DNA of 64,000 bases from CALACW01 sp963627915 (GCA_963627915.1 CAVGCY010000056.1:1-64000); one strand, 5' to 3'; positions 1-7,857 are shown, numbered from the stretch's first letter. The notes: generated by a model from the letters alone, not told the origin. Numbers and translations: made by a program.

Positions 1-126
1 AGACCGCCGGAGTGGAAGGAAAGAATGAAGGACTTGAGAACCCCGAAAAATGAGAGAGATTTAGGCTGGATAGATGAAATCGAGATGATTGAGGATATGT
101 TTCCTGATCAATGGGGAAACGAGTAG
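1..126 (+). CDS. C-terminal end of an unrecognised protein, truncated by the window edge
   Basis: Frame 1 is open from the first base to a TAG at 124-126, giving 41 residues. They are charged and acidic towards the end, with a DLGWIDEIEMIEDMF stretch and no cysteine or membrane segment. The next gene starts inside it at 111, so the two are probably translationally coupled, as in the rest of this small-gene cluster. The start lies outside the window and I recognise no family. The open frame and the overlap with a similar downstream gene are the only support. Confidence 0.5.
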   Translation, partial: RPPEWKERMKDLRTPKNERDLGWIDEIEMIEDMFPDQWGNE

Positions 127-290
127 TTTTGGGAGTTGAGAAGATTGACCTATTATGTGCTGAAATTCTCGGATTAAAGGATGCTCGCCAATTTCATGCT
201 TTTGTTTCCAAAAAGCGCTCTGGATTAAGGAAACGCTATAAGGTTGTTGTTGAAGAATACGTTGAGAAGGATGACACAAGTGAAACATAA
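111..290 (+). CDS. Small basic protein of unknown function (59 aa)
   Basis: An ATG at 111 opens a 59-codon frame ending in TAA at 288-290. The product begins MGKRVVLGVEKIDLLCAEIL and has a basic middle (SKKRSGLRKRYK) with an acidic tail. It overlaps the upstream partial frame by 16 bases and the following gene by 20, an arrangement typical of packed phage-like or mobile-element operons. No clear separate ribosome site precedes it, which fits coupling to the upstream frame. I do not recognise the family. The evidence is the open frame and the chain of overlaps. Confidence 0.5.
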   Translation: MGKRVVLGVEKIDLLCAEILGLKDARQFHAFVSKKRSGLRKRYKVVVEEYVEKDDTSET

Positions 291-471
291 AGTAAAAATC
301 CAAGTTCCTGTGGAAAAACGCGGTCTCTTTGGCATCAAGAAAACTGTCATGGAAACCCGTACCATCGAGGTGGACGGCAAGACCTACAAGAAAATGAAGA
401 AGGAATGGGAAAATCGTCCGTACTCCATCGAGGAGATGATGTTCTACGATGACCTGTTTGATGAGGATTGA
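271..471 (+). CDS. Small protein of unknown function (66 aa)
   Basis: I chose the ATG at 271 because GAGAAGG sits just upstream; a longer frame to TTG at 244 has no better ribosome site. The product starts with alternating basic and hydrophobic residues (VKHKVKIQVPVEK), carries an MKKEWENRPYSIEEMM segment and ends very acidic (YDDLFDED). No membrane segment, signal peptide or metal motif is visible. It overlaps both neighbours, the last by four bases (TTGA stop/start), so it is almost certainly co-translated with them. The function is unknown. Confidence 0.5.
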   Translation: MTQVKHKVKIQVPVEKRGLFGIKKTVMETRTIEVDGKTYKKMKKEWENRPYSIEEMMFYDDLFDED

Positions 472-788
472 GCGTGTTTGGATTTGGAAAAAAGAAACTT
501 GATAAAGGAGCATGGGCAGAGGCTATCTTCGGAAAGAAGCTGAAGAATCCCAACAAGGTATCTGAGGAAGAACTATCCATCTACACCACAGGTATGCTTC
601 AGCAGTACCTCAGAATCATTCTTGAGAGTGCGAACATCGTTAAGACAACGCGCAACACTGACACGCGCCAAGGACGTATTGACCTGTGCTATACAAATTT
701 GGAACGAATGAAGAAACTCGAACCATTCTGCAATGATGAACAGAGAGCCATGATTCTGCAGGCTGAAACAGCTATTGAAGAAATGTGA
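468..788 (+). CDS. Small protein of unknown function (about 106 aa)
   Basis: The frame starts at TTG 468, overlapping the previous stop as TTGA; a GTG at 474 is an alternative, and GATGAGG just upstream can serve either. The N-terminus is a short basic GFGKKK segment. The rest is helical in character (EEELSIYTTGMLQQYLRIILESANIV) with an NTDTRQGRIDLCYTNLERMKKLEPF stretch that looks like paired helices. No enzymatic motif is seen. It ends ATGTGA, directly before the next start. It is one of six packed small genes of unknown family. Confidence 0.5.
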   Translation: MSVFGFGKKKLDKGAWAEAIFGKKLKNPNKVSEEELSIYTTGMLQQYLRIILESANIVKTTRNTDTRQGRIDLCYTNLERMKKLEPFCNDEQRAMILQAETAIEEM

Positions 789-789
789 T

Positions 790-1035
790 ATGTATGAATG
801 CTTTGCTGTCCGCGCTTTCCAGAACGATACTCAGCTTGACGATATAACCAATGTCAACGAGGAAAGCAACGTCGGGGATTCTGCGGAACTCATCAGAGAG
901 GTAAAAGACGGAGCATCGTTAGAAGCCAGTTATGTGTTTATACTTACTGATGACTCGGATGTCGAAATCCGCGTTTGCACTCCAACAGCTGATGAGAATT
1001 TGCTGGCGCAGAAAATATTTAATAAGCAGGAGTGA
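790..1035 (+). CDS. Small acidic protein of unknown function (81 aa)
   Basis: The ATG at 790 lies one base after the previous TGA (786-788), implying coupling; an upstream in-frame TTG at 775 is less likely. The product is acidic and soluble, with DDITNVNEESNVGDS followed by a compact segment ending TDDSDVEIRVCTPTADENLL. No recognisable domain is present. It ends six bases before the next ATG. The spacing pattern, not any similarity, supports it as a real gene. Confidence 0.5.
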   Translation: MYECFAVRAFQNDTQLDDITNVNEESNVGDSAELIREVKDGASLEASYVFILTDDSDVEIRVCTPTADENLLAQKIFNKQE

Positions 1036-1041
1036 CGGCCA

Positions 1042-1506
1042 ATGGAATGCGAATATCCAATCTTTAAAGGCACGATAGAAAAAATAGTCATCGAATCCGA
1101 AGACAGTGGATATATCCCGCCTGCTCCGGGGCAGGAAATAAAGCAACGACTCACGATGAGGCGAAATGGAAACGTGTCTCTGACGAGGTATTTCTCTGGG
1201 AACTTCTCTAAAGTCCCACCGACAGAAGGCTTTAAGACCATGAAAAGATACCGAAGTAAACCTACGGAAAAACTAATGGAATATCTCGCATTTCATTTTG
1301 GGAAACCTTGTATTCCTGAACTTGTATGCGATGGCGGTATGTGGAAAATTGAGTTGACTAACAGCGAAGGGAAAAAATTTGTATATTTCGGTTCTCTTGT
1401 GGGTGATATAATTATAGGCGGCTTGAACATCTCACAGATAGCTCGCCGTGTATTGGAGTTGGATGAACTGTGGATGTTTGACGGAGGAATAAACGAAGGT
1501 GTATGA
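1042..1506 (+). CDS. Unrecognised 154-residue protein, last of the small-gene cluster
   Basis: ATG 1042 follows the previous stop by six bases, with an AGGAG overlapping the end of the preceding gene. The 154-residue product has a beta-rich start (PIFKGTIEKIVIESEDSGY), a basic middle (MKRYRSKPTEKLMEYLAFHF) and a small hydrophobic patch (GSLVGDIIIGGLNIS) too short to be a confident membrane segment. It ends EGV-stop at 1506. I recognise no family. Its codon pattern, with more AAA/GAA and fewer GCG/CCG-type codons than the housekeeping genes, fits accessory DNA. No terminator follows immediately; the gap begins with 20-bp repeats. Confidence 0.55.
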   Translation: MECEYPIFKGTIEKIVIESEDSGYIPPAPGQEIKQRLTMRRNGNVSLTRYFSGNFSKVPPTEGFKTMKRYRSKPTEKLMEYLAFHFGKPCIPELVCDGGMWKIELTNSEGKKFVYFGSLVGDIIIGGLNISQIARRVLELDELWMFDGGINEGV

Positions 1507-1511
1507 ATGTT

Positions 1512-1569
1512 TGTACCTTTTGATTATTCCTTATACATTTTGATTTTGCCTATACCTTTTGATTTTCCC
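1512..1569. repeat. Three imperfect ~20-bp tandem repeats
   Basis: Units begin at 1512, 1532 and 1551 and share the core TATACCTTTTGATT with small changes (TGTACC, TATACA, TATACC). They start five bases after the stop of the last small gene and run into a hairpin (CCCTCG at 1567-1572 with CGAGGG at 1586-1591). Arrays like this can be binding sites for a replication, transfer or recombination protein. The role is inferred only from position and regular spacing. Confidence 0.5.
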
Positions 1570-1655
1570 TCGGAGGGGTTCAAATCGAGGGTTCACCGTG
1601 GTTCACATCTTCGCGGGCAAAATCGTTGAAAAACTGAAAACGGGCATAAAAAAAG

Positions 1656-1690
1656 AGGGCTTCCGGCGGAGCGATACCGCTGAAAGCCCT
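1656..1690 (-). terminator. Hairpin with T-run on the minus strand
   Basis: AGGGCTT/AAGCCCT arms close a GC-rich hairpin; on the minus strand it is followed by a run of T (the A-run at 1647-1654). It would stop leftward transcripts entering the small-gene cluster. Confidence 0.5.
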
Positions 1691-1983
1691 TGTTTATTGG
1701 GGATTTTCCTTGTATCAAAGACAGCGTTTACATAGACGATGCACATAGCGGACTTCTTGTTAAGCTCAGAATATTAAACGACAGAATCGTGAAATGCTCG
1801 CTTGGCAACAGGCGGGCATTTTGCTTTTCGGAAAGGAAATATAATAAAAAAATTTTTTATTTATTCCCCACAAATTCGAGATGAGGCATTATTTTTTCAA
1901 TTTCCGGTGGTAATTTTAATTGATTAGGATGTATTATATGTTTGTTGGTATTTATTGTTTCTCATAACTCAATTTTATACCAC

Positions 1984-2036
1984 AAAAAACGACTGCAAGC
2001 ATACCTTTTTCGGTTACTTGTAGTCGTCATTTTTTT
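1984..2036 (-). terminator. Terminator of the lactate dehydrogenase gene
   Basis: ACGACTGCAAG (1989-1999) pairs with CTTGTAGTCGT (2017-2027) with one G-U pair. A-rich and T-rich flanks on both sides make it usable in both directions; it sits about 50 bases past the ldh stop. Confidence 0.7.
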
Positions 2037-2081
2037 CGGGCTGTTTTTTTACAGTCCCTTTCCTATTATACTTCCGATTTG

Positions 2082-3029
2082 TTATACTTCGATTTGGTCT
2101 ATAATTTGTCTCAGGCAGTCCGCGGAATAACGGAGCTTCTCCTGTTCCGCGTCCGTAAGAGGTGTCTTGATTTTGCCTATAATGCCGTTTTTGCCGACAA
2201 TTGTGAGCGTGCTCAGCGCAACGTCTTCAATCCCGTACTCGCCGTGCATCATGGACGAAACGGTCATCGACGTGTCCGCCTCGGAAAAAATGCATTTTAC
2301 TATATGGCATACGGATATGGATACGGCGTAAAATGTCGCGCCTTTTTTTGAAATTACCTCTCCGCCCGATTTTTTTATATAATTTTCGACCTCGTTATAG
2401 TCAAGTCTCGGTATCGGCGTATCCTTGTTAAGCTCAAGACAGTCGTAATATTTATCGATTTCAATATTCGATATCGAGCACATCGACCACGGTACGAACG
2501 ATGAATCACCGTGTTCGCCGTAAACGCACGCGTGTATATTCTGCTTGTTTATGTTGTAGTAGTCCGCAATCCTCGAACGCAGTCTCGCTGTGTCGAGTAT
2601 CGTTCCCGAGCCGATAATTCTGTTTTCGGGAATCCCCGATATTTTATTAAATACATAGGTGAGAATGTCAACCGGATTGCTTACGATTATATATATCGCG
2701 CCCGGCGCGTATTTCGTTATCTGTGCCGATATGGTTTTTAATATCTCAACGTTCGTTCTTGTAAGATCAAGTCTTGTCTGTCCGGGTTTTCTTGCGATTC
2801 CCGACGTTATGATTACAATATCGGAGGCAACGGCGTCCCTGTATGTTCCGGCGTATACCTTTACCGGCGACATAAAAGCCGTGCCCTGGTTTATATCCAT
2901 TGCCTCGCCCGAGGCTTTCGTATTGTTGATATCTATCATTACGATCTCCGAAGCTATACCCTGCACCGCCATGGTGTAGGCGATCGTCGAACCGACGCTT
3001 CCGGTTCCTATTATTGTAACTTTAGTCAT
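2082..3029 (-). CDS. ldh: L-lactate dehydrogenase
   Basis: NAD-dependent interconversion of pyruvate and L-lactate in the cytoplasm, an NADH-reoxidising step of fermentation. The 315-residue product has the N-terminal dinucleotide motif GTGSVGS, the substrate loop KPGQTRLDL, the SNPVDILTY segment and the catalytic histidine in GEHGDSS. The glutamine in KPGQTR is the LDH-type specificity residue (malate dehydrogenases usually have arginine there), so I call lactate rather than malate dehydrogenase. Start at ATG 3029 because CAGGAGATG lies about ten bases upstream; the frame extends to a TTG at 3035 without better support. A promoter with TTGATT, 17 bp and TAAAAT precedes it. It is transcribed alone. 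Confidence 0.88.
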   Translation of the reverse strand: MTKVTIIGTGSVGSTIAYTMAVQGIASEIVMIDINNTKASGEAMDINQGTAFMSPVKVYAGTYRDAVASDIVIITSGIARKPGQTRLDLTRTNVEILKTISAQITKYAPGAIYIIVSNPVDILTYVFNKISGIPENRIIGSGTILDTARLRSRIADYYNINKQNIHACVYGEHGDSSFVPWSMCSISNIEIDKYYDCLELNKDTPIPRLDYNEVENYIKKSGGEVISKKGATFYAVSISVCHIVKCIFSEADTSMTVSSMMHGEYGIEDVALSTLTIVGKNGIIGKIKTPLTDAEQEKLRYSADCLRQIIDQIEV

Positions 3030-3273
3030 ATACAATCATCTCCTGCTTGTTAATATTTTAACAATTCGTCGTCAATAAATCAACTTATATCGCGTTCAAT
3101 AATTAAATTCTGCTATTTTAATAAAAATTTATACCCTGTTTATAAAAATTTATATATTGAGATATATTTTTAGCAAAAAAAATATGTTGAGATATTTTAC
3201 AGATTATGATAAACTATTATATACAAGACGGAAATTTTATCTTTCATTCAATAAAAAACGGAGTGGTAACAAT

Positions 3274-4200
3274 ATGACAAGAGGTTCAAAGGTCATTATC
3301 AGCATTTGCCTTGTGTTTTCGCTTATTCTCATGGGTATGGGCATTTATCTGATATTCATGCCCGAAACGGGTACGCAAAGTCAGGTTCAGCAGAATGCCG
3401 CCGCCAATCAGGTTCAAAGTCCCGACGTTCAGCAAAATGCCGTCAATAATCAGATTCAGCAGAATCAGAATGCGGCCGCAAATGTCAGCGTTCAGACAAC
3501 AGCGGCGGCCGGCGAAACTCAGGCTCAGGCCGCGGCAGCCTCTCCGGAGGGCGACGCGTCGTCATGGAGCACTCAGCAGATTCTCGATAAGCTTACTCTT
3601 GCGATGAATACGACCAAATCGAGCACAGGAAACTGCACCGCGCATCACAAGGAGGGCATTACGGTAGAAATAACCGACTGCCCGGGCGGAAACACGGTTA
3701 AAAATCTTATAACTCCTCTTGTGGAAAAATTCACTCAGCCGACCGAGGAGGATATAACGTTTACAAACGGCGCGGGAACAAACGCCGAAGGCGAGGCTGT
3801 CACATTCAATTCGATTCCCCCCGTTAATAAGAATTTTTCACTTCCCGCAGAGGGAGTTGCGTCGGCGTCCGCTTCATCCGACGGCACGAATACCGTTATA
3901 ACGGTAACGCTTGTCGAGGAAAAAACGACCCTTGCGTCTCCCGTTCCGCCGTACACGAGCAACGTTATCGGATATCTTGACGTTAACAGTCTTGATCTCG
4001 GTTCGGTCAATATAGAGTCATGCGATTTCACCTACACGGGTTCAACCGTTACCGCGACGATAGATTCAAGCAACAGACTTGTTAATATCAAGTACAGACT
4101 TCCCATGGCGGTAACCGGCTCAGGCAGCATGGGCTTTATAAAAGCGACGGTCGGATTTACCGGCGAGCAGAACGAGGAATGGACGTTCACCTGGGCATAA
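3274..4200 (+). CDS. Membrane-anchored secreted protein with Q/N/A-rich linker, unknown function
   Basis: The 308-residue product starts at ATG 3274, chosen for GGAGTGG seven bases upstream; the frame extends to 3157 but that part is AT-rich leader. Residues 7-27 form one hydrophobic segment (signal anchor), with no lipobox cysteine. A low-complexity linker rich in Q, N and A follows (about 32-85), then an extracellular region of about 215 residues with alternating beta-like segments and a CTAHHKEGITVEITDCPGG stretch holding two cysteines. The C-terminus ends EEWTFTWA. I recognise no family. It lies 69 bases before the HPr-kinase-like gene with a hairpin between, so linkage to that set is possible but unproven. 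Confidence 0.75.
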   Translation: MTRGSKVIISICLVFSLILMGMGIYLIFMPETGTQSQVQQNAAANQVQSPDVQQNAVNNQIQQNQNAAANVSVQTTAAAGETQAQAAAASPEGDASSWSTQQILDKLTLAMNTTKSSTGNCTAHHKEGITVEITDCPGGNTVKNLITPLVEKFTQPTEEDITFTNGAGTNAEGEAVTFNSIPPVNKNFSLPAEGVASASASSDGTNTVITVTLVEEKTTLASPVPPYTSNVIGYLDVNSLDLGSVNIESCDFTYTGSTVTATIDSSNRLVNIKYRLPMAVTGSGSMGFIKATVGFTGEQNEEWTFTWA

Positions 4201-4215
4201 TTCAACAGACAACCA

Positions 4216-4247
4216 TACGGCGGACGGCATTTTTATGTCACCGCCGT
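4216..4247 (+). terminator. Weak hairpin between the anchored protein and the HPrK/radical SAM set
   Basis: ACGGCGG and CCGCCGT form a perfect seven-pair stem with an 18-base loop. Only a short T-run follows, so read-through into the next gene is plausible. Confidence 0.35.
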
Positions 4248-4269
4248 TTGATTCTTTAGCGGTGATATA

Positions 4270-5136
4270 ATGATTCTCGATTTTAAATTTGCGGGCGTTT
4301 TTGTCAGAATCGACAGCGATATCGATATCAAACAAAGCGGGCATTCTCCCGTGTTTTTATGTGAAAATCATAACGGTACCGACATTTTCTACAAAATTAA
4401 AACGGCTAAACTGGGCAGCGCGCCGAAAAACGCAATAAAGAATCCCGATTGGTCATATTCGTATTCCGATTACAGGGGCGTTTGTCACAGGATTTTTTTC
4501 GATCCGGACAGGGAGAAGTTTTACGCTCTGCTTTCGTATGACAGCGCCGATTCGTTTACGTTGACGATTGACGAGCAATATAAGAATACAGCCGCCGATA
4601 TGTACTATCTTGTGCGCGTTATGGATTTACCGGGCGCGTTTTTGAGATTCGGACGGCTCATGCTTCACGCTTCGTACTGCGATATAGGCACAGAGGCTCT
4701 GCTGTTTGCCGGCCTGTCCGGCGCGGGCAAGAGTACTCAATCGGATTTGTGGGAGAAATACGAAAACGCCGTGACGGTAAACGGCGACAAATGCTTTGTT
4801 TATATAAAAAACGGACAGACATACGCGGGCAGTCTGCCCGTCGCCGGAACATCGGGAAAATGTCTTGACCGCGACCTGCCCGTAAGGCTTATTGTATTTC
4901 CGATAAAGGCGGAGAAAAATAAAATTATTCAATTAAGAGCCGTAAACGCGATAGCCTCTCTTATGCGATGCTCCGTTTTTGACGAGGGAAAGCGCGAAAA
5001 TCAAAATACGGCTCTCGGACTGTGCGCGGATATTGCTTCGCAAACGAAGATATGTTCTCTCGAGTGCCTTCCGGACGAAGGCGCGGTAAACGCAGTCAGG
5101 GCGTTTATAAATTCATCAGGTAAGGCGGAGAAATAA
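4270..5136 (+). CDS. HPr-kinase-like (PEPCK-fold) nucleotide-binding protein
   Basis: The 288-residue product carries a P-loop GLSGAGKST at about 148-156, preceded by LHAS (about 132-135) and followed by NGDK near 171-174. This order matches the C-terminal kinase core of HPr kinase/phosphorylase and its many stand-alone relatives. True HPr kinases are longer and have a conserved capsid-like phosphorylation region, not seen here. Relatives of this type sit in peptide-modification clusters; in some lasso-peptide clusters they phosphorylate the peptide. Here the gene overlaps a radical SAM/SPASM gene by one base, and a PqqD-like gene follows. Inference: kinase or nucleotide-dependent partner in peptide maturation. 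Start ATG 4270 with GCGGTG just upstream. Confidence 0.7.
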   Translation: MILDFKFAGVFVRIDSDIDIKQSGHSPVFLCENHNGTDIFYKIKTAKLGSAPKNAIKNPDWSYSYSDYRGVCHRIFFDPDREKFYALLSYDSADSFTLTIDEQYKNTAADMYYLVRVMDLPGAFLRFGRLMLHASYCDIGTEALLFAGLSGAGKSTQSDLWEKYENAVTVNGDKCFVYIKNGQTYAGSLPVAGTSGKCLDRDLPVRLIVFPIKAEKNKIIQLRAVNAIASLMRCSVFDEGKRENQNTALGLCADIASQTKICSLECLPDEGAVNAVRAFINSSGKAEK

Positions 5137-6263
5137 TGAAAAGCACCGAACCCCCGTATTTAAAACACCTTTTTTCTCTCGCTTCAAAAAGCCGAACTCC
5201 TCTTTCGGGGACGCTCGAAATTACGCCGAGATGCAATTTAAACTGCCGAATGTGCTATATTCATACGCCGGATTGCAATAAAGCGGAAAAACGAGAAATG
5301 ACGGCAGAAAAAATATTCGGTATATTAAATGAGCTTCGGCAGGCGGGAACTCTTCTCCTTCTCATAACGGGAGGAGAACCGCTTATCCGTTCGGATTTTA
5401 AAGATATTTATATTAAAGCTAAAAGTCTGGGCATTTCGGTATGCGTAAATACAAACGGCACGCTGATTGATTCAGACATTATAAATCTGTTTAAGGAATA
5501 TCCGCCGGCACGGGTAAACGTAACGCTCTACGGCGCGTGCGGCGAAACGTACGAACGCGTTACGGGCGTTTATTCGGCATACGAAAAGGCATACAAGGGA
5601 GTTTGTTCCCTTATGGACGCCGGGATTGCCGTTAAGCTTAATATGAGTATAAATCCGCAGAACATCCGCGATATCCGAAGGGTTTATAAGTTTGCGGACG
5701 AACACGATTTGTTTATAGAGGGCGCAAGCTATATGTTTCCGCCGGCGCGTGCGCGGCGTGAATTTTCAGACGGCGACAGAATGGCTCCTGAGATGTCGGG
5801 TATTATAGCCTCAGCGTGCGAAAGGCTTGTATATGACAGCGAACATTACAGGATAAGAGCCGAAGCCGTCGGCAGACTTTCGCAAATTGAGGGCGGATTG
5901 CTGTCGGGCTGTTCGGATGAGAGCGGAGAGAAAATAATGTGCCGTGCCGGTACGTCATCGTTTTGGATATCGTATACCGGCAGACTTTTGCCGTGCGGAA
6001 TGATGACGGAACCGTACGAGGATATTTTAAATTCTTCGTTTTCGGACGCATGGGACAGATTATGCGAAAAAACCGCAAAAATCCGTCTGCCCGTAAAGTG
6101 TTCGTCATGTAAATACAAAACGATATGCTCCGTCTGCGCCGCTTCGTGCAAGGCGGAAACGGGACGTTTTGACAGCGTCCCGGAATACCAGTGCAGAAGG
6201 ACGCGCGCATTTTATCTTGAGAACATTAATTATTTAAAACAGGCGGTAAAGGACGATGAATAA
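5136..6263 (+). CDS. Radical SAM/SPASM enzyme, probable peptide-modifying maturase
   Basis: The 375-residue protein has the radical SAM cluster motif CNLNCRMC (C33, C37, C40), the GGEP SAM-binding motif near 80, and a C-terminal SPASM region with MCRAG, LPCGMM, CSSCKYKTICSVCAASC and a final QC, enough cysteines for auxiliary [4Fe-4S] clusters. The family includes peptide maturases that cross-link or epimerise ribosomal peptides, and also PqqE and anaerobic sulfatase maturases. It overlaps the HPr-kinase-like gene by one base and the PqqD-like gene by eight, so the three are translated together. A PqqD partner argues for a peptide substrate. I found no convincing precursor gene nearby. Confidence 0.85.
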   Translation: MKSTEPPYLKHLFSLASKSRTPLSGTLEITPRCNLNCRMCYIHTPDCNKAEKREMTAEKIFGILNELRQAGTLLLLITGGEPLIRSDFKDIYIKAKSLGISVCVNTNGTLIDSDIINLFKEYPPARVNVTLYGACGETYERVTGVYSAYEKAYKGVCSLMDAGIAVKLNMSINPQNIRDIRRVYKFADEHDLFIEGASYMFPPARARREFSDGDRMAPEMSGIIASACERLVYDSEHYRIRAEAVGRLSQIEGGLLSGCSDESGEKIMCRAGTSSFWISYTGRLLPCGMMTEPYEDILNSSFSDAWDRLCEKTAKIRLPVKCSSCKYKTICSVCAASCKAETGRFDSVPEYQCRRTRAFYLENINYLKQAVKDDE

Positions 6264-6531
6264 ATACAAAATTTCCGATTCGACGGCGTTAAGGGACATA
6301 ATGGGCGAAAGCGTTCTCGTTCCGATCAGGGAAACGGCAGGCTTTAACGGTATTTACGCGCTCAATCCCACGTCGAGAATCATTTACGGCTGTATTGCCG
6401 AAGGCGGAGAGCTTGACGACATTGTCAACGCGATATCGTCGGAATACGAAGCGGACCGGGAACAGATAGAAAAAGACGTCCTCGAATGCATAGCCGATAT
6501 GGAAAGCAAAAAAATAATTTATCATGAGTAA
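6256..6531 (+). CDS. PqqD-family peptide-binding protein
   Basis: The 91-residue protein matches the PqqD/RRE fold in length and layout: an N-terminal beta part (VPIRETAGFNGIYALNPTSRIIYGCI), where the LNPTSRIIY stretch is the family's hallmark, then EGGELDDIVNAISSEYEADREQIEKDVLECIADMESKKII as a winged-helix-like pair of helices. PqqD proteins bind precursor peptides and hand them to the radical SAM partner. It overlaps the radical SAM stop by eight bases. It ends the set; about 80 bases of AT-rich DNA follow, with no small precursor gene visible. Confidence 0.8.
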   Translation: MNKYKISDSTALRDIMGESVLVPIRETAGFNGIYALNPTSRIIYGCIAEGGELDDIVNAISSEYEADREQIEKDVLECIADMESKKIIYHE

Positions 6532-6612
6532 ATTTTTAATACTCGTATATTGAAAATACTTACGCTTCAAAATATTAGGTTTAAATTTGAATTTGACGCC
6601 TGATATTATTTA

Positions 6613-6641
6613 TTGACAAATCGATTTGTTGATTTTATAAT
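6613..6641 (+). promoter_or_regulatory. Sigma-A promoter with palindromic operator in the spacer
   Basis: TTGACA (6613-6618), a 17-bp spacer and TATAAT (6636-6641) make a consensus promoter for the oxidoreductase gene. The spacer contains the perfect 14-bp palindrome ACAAATCGATTTGT (6617-6630), placed where a repressor would block RNA polymerase. Confidence 0.75.
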
Positions 6642-6675
6642 TTTAAATAACTTATATTGTATTGGAGGTTTACCG

Positions 6676-7857
6676 ATGCCCGATAAAATTAAACTCGGAA
6701 TTATCGGCGTAGGAAATATGGGCAGCAGTCATATAAAGAATTATACCGACTCGAAGCTTCCCGAAATTGAGATAACCTGCGCCGCCGATATCAACCCGGC
6801 AAGACTTGATTATGCAAAACAGCAGATTCCTTCCGTCGTCTGCTTTGATGACGCGGATTCGCTTATCGAAAGCGGACTGTGCGAGGCGGTTCTTATTGCA
6901 ACTCCGCATTATTCGCATCCGCCGATTGCGATTAAGGCTCTTAATTCGGGGCTTCACGTAATGAGCGAGAAGCCCGCCGGCGTTTATACAAAACAGGTAC
7001 GCGAGCTTATTAAGGAGGCGGACAGACATCCCGAACTTACGTACGCCATAATGTTTAATCAGCGCACGAACTGCGTTTACAGAAAATTAAAGGAGCTTAT
7101 TTCATCCGGCGATTACGGCGAAATCAAGCGCGTAAGCTGGATTATCACCGACTGGTACCGCACCCAGGCGTATTATAATTCGGGCGGATGGCGCGCAACA
7201 TGGGCGGGCGAAGGCGGAGGCGTTATGCTCAATCAGTGTCCGCACCAGCTTGATTTGTGGCAGTGGCTGTGCGGTATGCCATGCAGGATAAAGGCTGTAT
7301 GTCATGAGGGCAAATGGCACGATATCGAGGTTGAGGACGATGTAACGATTTACGCCGAGTACCCTAACGGCGCGACAGGCACGTTTATTACAACGACGGG
7401 CGATTACCCCGGAACAAACAGACTTGAAATAACTCTCGACAAAGCGAGAATCGTATGCGAGCACGACGGCGAAAAGAACGCATTCGCCATTAAAATGTGC
7501 GAGCTTGACGAAAATATCAGCGATAATTTGAAGAACTGCCCGGAGGGCTTTGCGAATATCAAATGCGAATGGAAGGACGTTGAAACAGACGGAAAGAACG
7601 AACAGCATGCCGGCGTTTTAAACGCGTTTGCCGCTCACCTTTTAAGAGGAGAGCCTCTTACTGCCGACGGCAGAGAGGGCATAAACGGACTTACCGTATC
7701 CAATGCGGCGTTCCTGTCGTCATGGCTTGACAAAACGGTGGAAATTCCGTTTGACGAGGAGCTTTACTACGAAAAACTACAGGAAAAAATTAAAAATTCG
7801 ACATATAAAAAGACTGTCGTAGAGCAGGTTCAATCCGATATGAGTTCAACATTCTGA
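6676..7857 (+). CDS. Gfo/Idh/MocA-family NAD(P)-dependent oxidoreductase
   Basis: The 393-residue cytoplasmic protein has an N-terminal Rossmann motif GIIGVGNMGSSH, the EKPAG motif near 100 that lines the active site, and the C-terminal signature GGGVMLNQCPHQLDLWQWL, where the lysine/histidine pair typical of the family falls. Members oxidise sugars, inositols or sugar acids; the substrate cannot be told from sequence. Start at ATG 6676 because GGAGGT lies seven bases upstream; the longer frame to 6613 runs into the promoter. It is a single-gene unit with its own consensus promoter and palindromic operator, which suggests control by a sugar-responsive repressor encoded elsewhere. A two-way terminator follows. 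Confidence 0.85.
   Translation: MPDKIKLGIIGVGNMGSSHIKNYTDSKLPEIEITCAADINPARLDYAKQQIPSVVCFDDADSLIESGLCEAVLIATPHYSHPPIAIKALNSGLHVMSEKPAGVYTKQVRELIKEADRHPELTYAIMFNQRTNCVYRKLKELISSGDYGEIKRVSWIITDWYRTQAYYNSGGWRATWAGEGGGVMLNQCPHQLDLWQWLCGMPCRIKAVCHEGKWHDIEVEDDVTIYAEYPNGATGTFITTTGDYPGTNRLEITLDKARIVCEHDGEKNAFAIKMCELDENISDNLKNCPEGFANIKCEWKDVETDGKNEQHAGVLNAFAAHLLRGEPLTADGREGINGLTVSNAAFLSSWLDKTVEIPFDEELYYEKLQEKIKNSTYKKTVVEQVQSDMSSTF

Larger units (their letters stand above)
1507..2081. other. Gap without a convincing gene; hairpins at the edge of the accessory region
   Basis: I see no supported coding frame here. The gap holds the 20-bp repeats, the hairpin at 1567-1591, a duplicated GGTTCAC near 1590-1606, and three further hairpins. 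AGGGCTT (1656) pairs with AAGCCCT (1690) and would have a T-run on the minus strand. GAAATGCTCGC pairs with GGCGGGCATTTT near 1790-1826, with a plus-strand T-run. The third, at 1984-2036, is listed separately. Two leftward terminators in a row suggest that the right edge of the accessory block lies here. Confidence 0.45.

Noticed and set aside
1575..1600. tRNA T-arm-like GGGGTTCAAATC
   Set aside because: The stem does not pair as a T-arm and no other tRNA part is found; a hairpin CCCTCG/CGAGGG explains it better.
1690..1884. 64-codon frame after the small-gene cluster
   Set aside because: Starts inside a hairpin and overlaps a terminator-like stem near 1790-1826; no ribosome site.
4235..4270. 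11-codon frame as possible peptide precursor for the radical SAM set
   Set aside because: No ribosome site, it lies within the hairpin, and it has no leader/core pattern.
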